This document shows, one piece after another, positions 56,878 to 64,000 of a stretch of DNA of 64,000 nt. The notes under the pieces were generated by a model. The model was not told where the DNA came from, did no database searches, and saw nothing but the letters and a program-made list of their open reading frames with translations. The translations under genes were made by a program, and so were the position numbers. Numbering within the stretch: the stretch's first letter is position 1; every line of letters begins with the position of its first letter. This DNA comes from Candidatus Aminicenantes bacterium UBA1061 (GTDB lineage: Bacteria; Acidobacteriota; Aminicenantia; Aminicenantales; Saccharicenantaceae): assembly GCA_002316315.1 (NCBI GenBank), contig DCDG01000043.1, positions 1-64,000 on the forward strand, read 5' to 3'.

Positions 56878-56906
56878 AACATATCACAGGCTCGGTTTTT
56901 CTTCAA
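56878..56906 (-). promoter_or_regulatory. Sigma-70 promoter of the inositol synthase
   Basis: TTGAAG (56901-56906), 17-nt spacer, TATGTT (56878-56883). Leader of about 40 nt. The divergent partner has its own promoter at 57085-57113. Confidence 0.5.
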
Positions 56907-57084
56907 CTTAAAACCTGAAATCCTCCTCTTTAGCAGCCAGAAGTCACGGGTAAATATTCCTGATCCCCCTTGCTCCCCACCGGCCTGATTAATCCTGCCT
57001 GAGGCTGGCTCGCCAACTGATCAGGACCAGTCAAAAAGCATAATAACTGACTGCGAAAATAACCGGCTGCAACTGAGTAAAATA

Positions 57085-57113
57085 TTGATATTCAAGCTCT
57101 GAACTCCTATAAT
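57085..57113 (+). promoter_or_regulatory. Sigma-70 promoter of the inositol-lipid synthase, near-leaderless
   Basis: TTGATA (57085-57090), 17-nt spacer, perfect TATAAT (57108-57113). The predicted start is about 57120, only 3 nt before ATG 57123, which has no Shine-Dalgarno sequence. Confidence 0.75.
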
Positions 57114-57122
57114 TGATAAGCA

Positions 57123-57761
57123 ATGGTCACCTATGAGAATAAGGGCTTCAGATTTCTGCCAAAAAATCTAATTATTTTTACTTTGAAATTTTTTGACCGT
57201 ATATCTCTTTTTTTCGTTCAGCTGAAAATTAATCCAAATCATCTCAGCCTGGCCGGACTTCTGGCTGGCCTGCTGGTCGGTCTTTTCTACGCCCTGGCTC
57301 TGCCAGTCTGGGCTTTAGTCTTCCTTCTTATTTCCGGCATGATGGACATTCTCGACGGCAAGGTGGCTACTAACGGTAACAGGAAAACCCGTTTCGGAGC
57401 TGTTTTTGATTCCAGCCTGGACAGATATTCAGAATTTGCCATATATTTTGGCCTTGGTTATTACTTCCGTCATCACTGGGTTCTGTGGGTGATAGCTCTG
57501 GCTTTTCTGGGTTCGACTATGGTCAGTTATACCAAGGCGCGGGCTGAAGGGCTTGGAATTCAATGCCAGATGGGAATCATGCAGAGAGCCGAAAGATTAG
57601 TTCTCTTGATTTTGGGCACGCTCATCGGCCTGATTATTCGTCGCTTTGATCAAGCCATGATCATAACGATTATTATTCTGACCTTTGCCTCTAATCTCAC
57701 CGCTATTCAGAGAATAATATTTGTCTATAAGCAGGAGCGACAAGAAGGAAATAAATCTTGA
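57123..57761 (+). CDS. CDP-alcohol phosphatidyltransferase, archaetidylinositol-phosphate-synthase-like
   Basis: The 212-aa membrane protein has the CDP-alcohol motif DILDGKVAT...FGAVFDSSLDR. All four Asp are present, but the usual A-R reads A-T. The segment FGAVFDSSLDRYSE resembles the archaeal/actinobacterial enzymes that join CDP-lipid to inositol-1-phosphate. With the divergent inositol synthase it probably makes phosphatidylinositol phosphate at the inner membrane. The cytoplasmic N-terminus and about five or six helices fit the fold. Lipid head-group specificity is inferred from context. Confidence 0.85.
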   Translation: MVTYENKGFRFLPKNLIIFTLKFFDRISLFFVQLKINPNHLSLAGLLAGLLVGLFYALALPVWALVFLLISGMMDILDGKVATNGNRKTRFGAVFDSSLDRYSEFAIYFGLGYYFRHHWVLWVIALAFLGSTMVSYTKARAEGLGIQCQMGIMQRAERLVLLILGTLIGLIIRRFDQAMIITIIILTFASNLTAIQRIIFVYKQERQEGNKS

Positions 57762-57767
57762 TTTAAA

Positions 57768-59105
57768 TTATCGCCCCTGGTTCTGTTTTCCTTTTTTCCT
57801 GAGTTTGCTCAGCTCTTTCCGCCTTCTAACCCAGCTTTTCTTTTCGACCTGACGCGCCCGGGCAATAGCCAGCGACTCTGGTGAGACATTATCAGTAATG
57901 GTTGAGCCAGCCGCGACATAGGCTCCGCGGCCTATTCTGACTGGGGCTACCAGCTCCGTACCGGAGCCAACAAACACCTCCCGGCCAATTGTGGTCTTAT
58001 TCTTCTTCTCGCCATCATAATTGCAAGTTATCGTTCCAGCCCCGATATTTACCTTGGCCCCAACCAGAGCATCGCCCAGATAACTCAGATGCATGGCTTT
58101 TGACTCCTGGCCAAAAACCGTTTTTTTCATTTCCACAAAGTTGCCTACCCGGCTGCCTGCCTTTAATCTGGTTTCCGGCCGCAGGCGAGAAAAAGGCCCG
58201 ACCTGGGCAGCCTTTTCAATCCGACAGCCTTCTATGACTGTCGAACTAAAAACTTTTACCTCGTCGCTGATCCGGCTGTCAATAATATGGCAATATGGGT
58301 AGATGAAGCAATTCTTGCCCACCCTGGTCCTGCCTTCAATTACAACCCAGGGGTAGATGATACTCCCCCGGCCAATTTGAACCTCCGGATCAATCCAGGT
58401 TTCATCGGGCGATAAAAAAATCGCTCCCTTCTCTTCGAGCTCAGCCACCTTTAATCTGTTCAGAATTGAGGCTGCCCGGCTCCAGTCTGCCGATCCCATT
58501 ATGATCATAAAATTCTTTTTTTGCTTGTCACCAACCCAGTCAAAACCCAGGCTATCATAATCAGGCTTCAAATAATCAGTCAGCCCCACCACATCAAGTT
58601 CGCCTGAGGGCTTAAAACCTCTCTCCAGCGGGAACTGCCCCGCTTTTTCATTAAGATCAATCACCGCCAGCCCTGGATAAACAAAACAATCCTCGCCAGA
58701 CCGGACATTTTCAGTCTTCTGTTTTCCAGCCAAAAAAGTCAGACGGTATCCATTGTCCCGGTGAGTTTTCACAGCTTTTAATAGAATTTCCTGATTAACC
58801 GGGAAAAACTCAGTAGATAAAAGAAGAGCGTCTCCTTCCCTTCCCAGCCTGGAAGAATATCTAGATAGCAGGTCTTCTGCCGGAGCTTCTTCTGGCTGAA
58901 CAAAAAACAGGCGATCGGTTTTTTTGTTAGGGAGATAGCGCTGAGGCGGTCTGGAGATAATCATTACCTTGTCTGGCTTGAGGCCCAGACAAACCTTTAT
59001 CATATGATTCAGTCTGGCTTCAGGCGAGAGGAGTAAAGGCAGTTGCCTCTCCTCTTCCCGTTCAGCTCTCAATTGACTGATAATTATCTGGAGCTTATTT
59101 TTCAT
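57768..59105 (-). CDS. GlmU-like protein with degenerate uridylyltransferase domain
   Basis: GlmU normally acetylates GlcN-1-P with a C-terminal beta-helix, then transfers UMP with its N-terminal domain. Here the 445-aa protein has an intact left-handed beta-helix (about 225-430) with acetyltransferase residues H339 in KAMHLSYLGD, NYDG and VGNFVEMKK. The N-terminal half lacks the nucleotidyltransferase loop (L-A-A-G-x-G-T-R-M): the start reads KLQIIISQLRAEREEERQLP. It may only acetylate, or act on another sugar phosphate. Coupled (ATGA) to the TPR gene upstream. Confidence 0.85.
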   Translation of the reverse strand: MKNKLQIIISQLRAEREEERQLPLLLSPEARLNHMIKVCLGLKPDKVMIISRPPQRYLPNKKTDRLFFVQPEEAPAEDLLSRYSSRLGREGDALLLSTEFFPVNQEILLKAVKTHRDNGYRLTFLAGKQKTENVRSGEDCFVYPGLAVIDLNEKAGQFPLERGFKPSGELDVVGLTDYLKPDYDSLGFDWVGDKQKKNFMIIMGSADWSRAASILNRLKVAELEEKGAIFLSPDETWIDPEVQIGRGSIIYPWVVIEGRTRVGKNCFIYPYCHIIDSRISDEVKVFSSTVIEGCRIEKAAQVGPFSRLRPETRLKAGSRVGNFVEMKKTVFGQESKAMHLSYLGDALVGAKVNIGAGTITCNYDGEKKNKTTIGREVFVGSGTELVAPVRIGRGAYVAAGSTITDNVSPESLAIARARQVEKKSWVRRRKELSKLRKKGKQNQGR

Positions 59106-59605
59106 AAAAGCTTAACCAGGACTTTAAATCTTTTATCTTCCCACAAAGGTTCAAAGTCCGTTTCGTTCTGGGCCAGAATGGCCAGAGCTTTATCTTTCTG
59201 AATAGCTTTTTTTAAGGCTTCCAGGCTATCATCGAGGCGACTACCCTGGACATAAGCGATGGCCATCAGATAATAAATTCTGGCTTCCTCCTTTTTAAAG
59301 TCGAGAGCTTTTTCCAGAAGTTTTAGAGCACCTTCATAGTCTCTCTGGTTAATTTTCATCTGAGCATAAAAGAGATAATCTTCAACCGTCTTAAGATTAA
59401 CTGATTCTTTTTTCTGACCCTTCTGGCAGATGGTAAGATAGACACGTGCCCGGTCAACCAGTTCGTGCTCGTCTGGAAATTTTTCTATCAAACTCCCGAA
59501 AGAAGAGGCTGCTTTCTCGTAGTCCCGGCGGCGGAAATCTTTTATCCCCTGACTATAAAGATTGAGGGCTTTCTGGTAATCATCCTTTTTCTTGAGTTCG
59601 CTCAC
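59102..59605 (-). CDS. TPR-repeat protein
   Basis: A 167-aa cytoplasmic-looking protein with about three TPR units and a C-terminal tail FEPLWEDKRFKVLVKLL, a common capping end in TPR proteins. The start is GTG 59605 with AGGAG 6 nt upstream. Its stop overlaps the GlmU-like start (ATGA), so it may be a partner or assembly factor for that protein. Confidence 0.75.
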   Translation of the reverse strand: MSELKKKDDYQKALNLYSQGIKDFRRRDYEKAASSFGSLIEKFPDEHELVDRARVYLTICQKGQKKESVNLKTVEDYLFYAQMKINQRDYEGALKLLEKALDFKKEEARIYYLMAIAYVQGSRLDDSLEALKKAIQKDKALAILAQNETDFEPLWEDKRFKVLVKLL

Positions 59606-59640
59606 CTTGTTCTCCTGACCATCGAAGGTTAAATCTGTGC

Positions 59641-59670
59641 TATTTTACAACAAGAGGGGGTAGTTTGACA
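59641..59670 (-). promoter_or_regulatory. Sigma-70 promoter of the TPR/GlmU-like operon
   Basis: TTGTCA (59665-59670), 18-nt spacer, TAAAAT (59641-59646). Leader of about 29 nt. Confidence 0.55.
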
Positions 59671-59794
59671 AGTTTCGTCACTGAGCATTAATTTAACCAG
59701 CAAAAAAGTCTTTTAATCCATCCGCCAGGTCTGGCTAGGCCCGCCCTATAAAATCAAATAATATGGGCGGCAGACTACCATTCAGATTTTTTTG

Positions 59795-59803
59795 TGTTAG
59801 AAT
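59795..59803 (+). promoter_or_regulatory. Extended -10 of larB, leaderless candidate
   Basis: TGTTAGAAT gives an extended -10 (TGn plus TAGAAT). The start would be about 59810, exactly the GTG start of larB. There is no ribosome site. Confidence 0.4.
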
Positions 59804-59809
59804 GAAAAA

Positions 59810-60556
59810 GTGAAAGCAATTCTGGCTGAAATCTTAGAGAATCTTTATAAGCAAAAAATAACTCCAGAGAAAGCTCTTCAGAAACTAAAAGATTTTCCCT
59901 ATGAAGATCTGAAATTTGCCAAAATTGACCACGCCCGAGAACTGAGAAGAGGTTCACCTGAAATCATACTTGGCCAGGGGAAAACGGCCGATCAGATTGT
60001 ACAGATTGGCAAATCCATTCTTAATAAGCAAAGCAACCTGCTTATTACCAGGCTTTCACCTGAAGTTTATAAAAGCCTGAAAAATCGCTTGCCCGCTGGA
60101 AAATATCACGAGGCGGCTCGATGTTTGACTGTAATTAAGAAGCAGCCAGTGCCCGGCACAGGCCAGGTGGCCATCTTGACTGCCGGGACATCTGATATTC
60201 CTGTGGCTGAGGAAGCAGCCATCACCTGTCATTTTTTTGGCAATGAGGTCAGCAAAATTTATGATGTGGGAGTAGCTGGCCTGCACCGCCTTTTAAGCTA
60301 TTATGAGCAGCTCCGGCAGGCCAGAATAATTATTGTCGTCGCCGGTATGGAAGGGGCCCTACCCAGTGTCGTAGCCGGATTAGTAGATTCTCCAGTTGTA
60401 GCTGTTCCGACCAGCACAGGTTATGGAGCCAGTTTTCATGGCGTGTCCGCTCTTCTGGCCATGCTCAATTCTTGTCCGGGAGGGGTGGCGGTCGTAAATA
60501 TTGACAATGGCTTTGGCGCTGGTTACCTGGCCAGCCTGATCAACCACTTAGAATGA
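59810..60556 (+). CDS. larB: LarB, lactate-racemase cofactor biosynthesis carboxylase
   Basis: This 248-aa PurE-related protein carboxylates nicotinic acid adenine dinucleotide in the first step of the nickel-pincer cofactor. The C-terminal PurE-like domain has TAGTSDIPVAEEAA, GMEGALPSVVAGLV, PTSTGYGASFHG and NIDNGFGAGYLA. Starts at GTG 59810. It serves the LarA encoded at 47338-48768; LarC and LarE must be elsewhere. Located 97 nt upstream of dnaG, an unusual neighbour, although a separate dnaG promoter exists. Confidence 0.92.
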   Translation: MKAILAEILENLYKQKITPEKALQKLKDFPYEDLKFAKIDHARELRRGSPEIILGQGKTADQIVQIGKSILNKQSNLLITRLSPEVYKSLKNRLPAGKYHEAARCLTVIKKQPVPGTGQVAILTAGTSDIPVAEEAAITCHFFGNEVSKIYDVGVAGLHRLLSYYEQLRQARIIIVVAGMEGALPSVVAGLVDSPVVAVPTSTGYGASFHGVSALLAMLNSCPGGVAVVNIDNGFGAGYLASLINHLE

Positions 60557-60594
60557 AACTTATAGAAAACAATAGTTTATCTGAGGCCCGGTTC

Positions 60595-60623
60595 TTGACA
60601 ACCAGCCTTCTCGAAACTATCTT
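60595..60623 (+). promoter_or_regulatory. Sigma-70 promoter of dnaG-rpoD
   Basis: Perfect TTGACA (60595-60600), 17-nt spacer, TATCTT (60618-60623). Leader of about 24 nt before dnaG. Confidence 0.55.
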
Positions 60624-60653
60624 ATATAGAAAAGGCAGACCATTTTTCGGCTG

Positions 60654-62381
60654 ATGGAAATAACCGAAAAGATAAAACAGGTGGCTTCTATAATCGAGAT
60701 AGCCTCTCAATATACCACTCTAAAAAAAAGAGGAAAAAAATGGGTTGGGTTATGCCCCTTTCACTCCGAAAAAACTCCTTCCTTTACGGTTGACGAAGAG
60801 AAGCAATTGTTTCATTGTTTTGGCTGCGGATCTGGGGGGGATCTCTTTTCACTCGTCATGGAAAAAGAAAACCTGACTTTCCCTGAAACCGTCCGATTCC
60901 TGGCTGAAAAATATCATATTCCGTGGCAGAATAGCCACCAGACCTCAGGACAGGCTCGCCTGGAAGAAAAAATTTTTGAAATCAACGAGAAAGCCCTGGC
61001 TTATTTCAGGCACAATCTATTTAAAACACCCGAAGGCCAGAAAGCCTTTGACTATCTTAAAAGCCGGCAGTTTTCAGAAGAGACGATCAAAAAACTAAGA
61101 TTAGGCTATGCTCTTAATTCCTGGGATTCCCTTTATGATGTCTTCAAGACCAGCTATAGTCCCCAGGACCTGGAAAAAGCTGGATTGATTATCCGGGGTC
61201 AAACAGCCGGCGAATTTCGTGACCGTTTCCGAGGGCGGATCATTTTTCCAATTTTTACTCTGACCGGCCGGGTGGTGGCTTTTGGAGGCAGAACTATCTT
61301 TGATGCTCAACCCAAATACTTAAACTCACCCGAAACTCAAACTTTCATTAAGGGCAGCCTGCTTTATGGTCTTAATTTTACCAAAGAAGAAATCAGAAAG
61401 GCAGGAGAGCTGATTCTAATCGAAGGTTATGCCGATTTTGCCTCGCTCTATCAGGCCGGTATTCAGAATATCGCAGCTTCGATGGGCACCAGTCTTACCC
61501 CCCAGCAGATATCTCAGGCTAGACGCTACGCTTCAAGCATTATTATTAATTATGATGGTGATGAAGCTGGGATTAAGGCGGCCTTGCGGGCGGTGCCGCT
61601 CTGCCTCGAACATAGCCTGAAGACGAGGGTTCTGCTTTTGCCAGAAAACCTTGATCCGGATGGGTATTTAAGAAAATATGGTCCGGATAGATACCGGCAG
61701 CTGATTAAAAAAAGCTATGATGGCTTCCGTTTTTTGCTTTATCATTACACCAGAAATGTTGACCTCAATGTAGCTGAAGAAAAAAGCCGGGTAGCCAGAA
61801 TGATTATGGACGAAATAAAGCGCCTGCCTGATGCCCTTGTTCAGAACGAATATCTTCATCAGACGGCTGATTTTCTCAAAATTGAAGAGAATCTGCTCAG
61901 AAAAATAATCGAGACTGGTTCTAGAACGACTCAGCCGAAAGCCAGCTGGCAAGAGGAAGAATTATTCTGCCCGGCAGAAAAGCGCCTGCTGCAGCTTCTG
62001 TTCAATCAGCCAGAATTGATGCTACCGTTGGCCAATGAATTCGACCCTGAATGCTTTGAGGGTCTGCCCAGTGAAGCTGTTTTCCGTTGTCTCCAGGAAT
62101 GTATTAAAAAAGGCCGGGCCTGGGATTTCAGCCAGCTTCAGGAGTTAATTAAACCAGGTTTGCTCAGTCATGTGGCCAGAACCCTGCAGGAAGAAGCGCC
62201 GGCCGGTTCTCTGGGTGAAGCGCTGGATTGTCTTAATACCCTGAAGAAAGTCAGCCTGCAGAAAAAACTTAAGGAAGTCCAGAAAGAAATCACTCTGAGT
62301 GAAAAGAAAGGAGATAAAGAAAAACTGACCGCTCTGCTTTACCAGAAACATGAAATTACCAGACAAATATTAACTCTATGA
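60654..62381 (+). CDS. dnaG: DNA primase
   Basis: This 575-aa primase makes RNA primers for replication. A CHC2 zinc ribbon (C34, H37, C55, C58) is followed by the catalytic core and TOPRIM domain, with LILIEGYADFASLYQAG and NYDGDEAG carrying the acidic metal residues. A C-terminal DnaB-binding region (about 440-575) completes it. Length is normal. Ribosome site weak. It sits 60 nt before rpoD, the classic macromolecular synthesis operon, here without rpsU. Confidence 0.95.
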   Translation: MEITEKIKQVASIIEIASQYTTLKKRGKKWVGLCPFHSEKTPSFTVDEEKQLFHCFGCGSGGDLFSLVMEKENLTFPETVRFLAEKYHIPWQNSHQTSGQARLEEKIFEINEKALAYFRHNLFKTPEGQKAFDYLKSRQFSEETIKKLRLGYALNSWDSLYDVFKTSYSPQDLEKAGLIIRGQTAGEFRDRFRGRIIFPIFTLTGRVVAFGGRTIFDAQPKYLNSPETQTFIKGSLLYGLNFTKEEIRKAGELILIEGYADFASLYQAGIQNIAASMGTSLTPQQISQARRYASSIIINYDGDEAGIKAALRAVPLCLEHSLKTRVLLLPENLDPDGYLRKYGPDRYRQLIKKSYDGFRFLLYHYTRNVDLNVAEEKSRVARMIMDEIKRLPDALVQNEYLHQTADFLKIEENLLRKIIETGSRTTQPKASWQEEELFCPAEKRLLQLLFNQPELMLPLANEFDPECFEGLPSEAVFRCLQECIKKGRAWDFSQLQELIKPGLLSHVARTLQEEAPAGSLGEALDCLNTLKKVSLQKKLKEVQKEITLSEKKGDKEKLTALLYQKHEITRQILTL

Positions 62382-62441
62382 CCAGATTAAATCTAAATAT
62401 AAAAAAACAACTGCCAGCAGGCACCAGGAGGAGGTTTCAAG

Positions 62442-64000
62442 GTGGCATCTGATGAAAAATATCAGAAAGAAGAAATCGTTCAATTAATTTCCAAGGGGAA
62501 GAGGCAAGGTTTCTTATCGTGGGAGGAGATTGATCAGACTTTTGCTGAAGAGGTCGGCCCAGAAGATGATTTTGATAACTTTTTATCATCAATGGATAGT
62601 TACGGGATCAAGATTCTCGACTCTCAGCAAAGAGAAATTCTGGCCTTTTCTCGCAAAAAAACTGCGGCCTGCCTTCATGGCCTGGAAAGGACAACCGACC
62701 CGGTAAAACTATATCTGCGCGAAATGGGCAATATTCCCCTGCTGACCAGAGAGGGAGAAATTTCCATTGCCCGGGAGATAGAGCGGGGCGAAAAGGCTAT
62801 CATTAAAACTCTGTCCAAAACGAGACTGGTTCTTAATTATCTGATAGAAATTGAACAAAGAATAGCCGATTATCCTCAAATCATTCAGAAATATTTTGAC
62901 TTCAATGATGAAGAACTGGCGGACAATAAGCTGGCTGAAAAGCAGAAAGAACTTATTGATAAAATAAAAGTCATCAAGGATCTCAGCCAGAAAGTGGATA
63001 GCCTGCCGAATAACAAAAAATATAATTTTGCCCGCAGCCGGCTTATTATCAGGTTAAGCCAGTTGATCAGAGAACTTAATCTTCAGCCGAGCCTTAGAGA
63101 AGTGGTGATTGAGCAGCTTAAAGACCGGTTAAGAGAAATGAATGAACTCGAATACAGACGGGAACAGCTCAAAAATTCCCTGCCACGTAAAAAGGGGACA
63201 CTGTCCGGACAGTTCAAGGGAAAAAGCAAGGAAGCCAAAAAAACTGGAATTAAATTAGACCGGAGCCGGAAAGCAACAGAAAACGAGATCAAAAAAATAA
63301 ACCTGGAAATAAAAAAACTGGAAAAAGAAGTCGGCCTTGATTCACCTTCCTTGAAGAAAGCTGTCAGGACAATTACCATGGGCAAAAGTACCAGTGAGCA
63401 GGCCAAAAAACAGCTGGTCGAAGCCAATTTAAGGCTGGTTGTATCAATAGCTAAAAAATACAGTAACCGAGGCCTGCAATTTCTGGATTTAATTCAAGAA
63501 GGCAATATGGGCCTGATGAAAGCTGTGGATAAGTTTGAGTATCGCCGCGGTTATAAATTTTCCACCTATGCCACCTGGTGGATCAGACAGGCCATTACCC
63601 GGGCCATCGCCGACCAGGCCAGAACGATCAGAATCCCAGTCCATATGATTGAAACCATTAACAAACTGGTCAGGGTCAGCAGGCAGTTGGTGCAGGAGCT
63701 TGGCCGCGAACCAACCTGTGAGGAAATCGCAAAAAAAATGGATATGCCGGTCAGTAAGGTCAGAAAAATCATCAAAATCGCTCAGGAGCCTATTTCTCTC
63801 GAAACGCCTATCGGCGAAGAAGAAGACAGCCACCTGGGTGATTTCATTGAAGACAAAATCCTGCCCTCTCCGCCAGAGGCGGTCATACACCAGAGCCTCC
63901 GTGAACACATTGAGGAAGCGCTGAAGACATTGACCGACCGAGAAGGGCGGGTGCTGAAAATGCGTTTCGGCCTGGGTGACGGCAATGAGCATACACTGGA
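62442..64000 (+). CDS. rpoD: RNA polymerase sigma-70 factor RpoD (3' end beyond window)
   Basis: The frame is open for 519 codons from GTG 62442, with GGAGGAGG 7 nt upstream. A region 1.1-like start (about 1-60) is followed by region 1.2 (about 86-115, DPVKLYLREMGNIPLLTREGE). A Lys/Glu-rich non-conserved region follows (about 120-320), then regions 2.1-2.4 (from about 324, with FLDLIQEGNMGL, YKFSTYATWWIRQAI), region 3 and the start of region 4 (TLTDREGRVLKMRFGLGDG). Housekeeping sigma factor. The non-conserved region includes a stretch (KKGTLSGQFKGK) encoded by a REP-like palindrome. The remainder of region 4 is outside the window. Confidence 0.95.
   Translation, partial: MASDEKYQKEEIVQLISKGKRQGFLSWEEIDQTFAEEVGPEDDFDNFLSSMDSYGIKILDSQQREILAFSRKKTAACLHGLERTTDPVKLYLREMGNIPLLTREGEISIAREIERGEKAIIKTLSKTRLVLNYLIEIEQRIADYPQIIQKYFDFNDEELADNKLAEKQKELIDKIKVIKDLSQKVDSLPNNKKYNFARSRLIIRLSQLIRELNLQPSLREVVIEQLKDRLREMNELEYRREQLKNSLPRKKGTLSGQFKGKSKEAKKTGIKLDRSRKATENEIKKINLEIKKLEKEVGLDSPSLKKAVRTITMGKSTSEQAKKQLVEANLRLVVSIAKKYSNRGLQFLDLIQEGNMGLMKAVDKFEYRRGYKFSTYATWWIRQAITRAIADQARTIRIPVHMIETINKLVRVSRQLVQELGREPTCEEIAKKMDMPVSKVRKIIKIAQEPISLETPIGEEEDSHLGDFIEDKILPSPPEAVIHQSLREHIEEALKTLTDREGRVLKMRFGLGDGNEHTL
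63200..63213. repeat. Perfect 14-bp palindrome within rpoD
   Basis: ACTGTCCGGACAGT is a perfect palindrome, directly preceded by AAAAAGGGGAC. The combination resembles REP tags. It encodes part of a Lys-rich loop in the sigma factor. Confidence 0.5.

Overview
The window looks like chromosome of an anaerobic, diderm, glycan-degrading heterotroph. The gene repertoire suggests an Acidobacteriota/Aminicenantes-type bacterium: an Oar-like TonB receptor with a carboxypeptidase-like N-terminal domain, sulfatase-fold/TPR proteins, many exported glycosidases, Tat-signal proteins and a NifU/NifS pair without nitrogenase genes. This placement is inference from gene content. I see no rRNA, tRNA, CRISPR array, complete insertion sequence, prophage or convincing intrinsic (hairpin plus U-tract) terminator. 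Sigma-70-type promoters (TTGACA / about 17 bp / TATAAT) are easy to read. Several genes appear to start only 5 to 13 nt after a -10 box with no Shine-Dalgarno sequence, i.e. candidate leaderless mRNAs.

Layout. 1-16830 (all minus strand): the start of a TonB-dependent receptor, a TPR protein, a sulfatase-fold/TPR protein, then a glycan and amino-sugar locus read from right to left: GH18, GH42-like, divergent ROK kinase, SIS protein, MFS transporter, exported ChbG/YdjC-type deacetylase, NagA and GH116. 17063-24852: APC permease, SYLF protein, nifU-nifS, a DUF4097 lipoprotein and an exported class C beta-lactamase-fold enzyme. 24913-28884: a fructose-family PTS (HPr-EI-EIIA fusion, EIIB, EIIC). 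29166-33481: carAB, in which the CarA glutaminase nucleophile is Gly instead of Cys. 33601-41069: two very large unrecognised proteins, the first with a Tat signal, behind a strong promoter. 41284-49427: a membrane-anchored alkaline-phosphatase-superfamily enzyme, a CDP-alcohol phosphatidyltransferase, a 57-aa GlsB/YeaQ-like protein, a DUF6599 lipoprotein plus a Tat DUF362-like protein, a DUF456 protein, lactate racemase LarA and an OsmC protein. 49790-57761: an exported C69 dipeptidase, a large GH38 mannosidase, and inositol-phosphate synthase divergent from a second CDP-alcohol phosphatidyltransferase. 57768-64000: a GlmU-like protein with a degenerate N-terminal half, a TPR protein, LarB, DnaG and the first 519 codons of RpoD.

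How it fits together. Exported GH18, GH42, GH116, GH38 and deacetylase enzymes would release sugars and amino sugars from host or detrital glycans; MFS and PTS systems import them; NagA and the kinase/SIS genes channel them. The inositol synthase and the divergent lipid synthase form a probable inositol-phospholipid module. LarA and LarB are separated by about 11 kb and the other maturation genes are not in the window.

The most unusual items are the two-gene giant-protein unit, the Cys-less CarA, the GlmU homologue without a nucleotidyltransferase loop, the run of leaderless-looking promoters, and scattered GGGGTCGGGCC and GGGGACA repeats, including a 208-bp MITE-like segment just upstream of carA and a REP-like palindrome inside rpoD.
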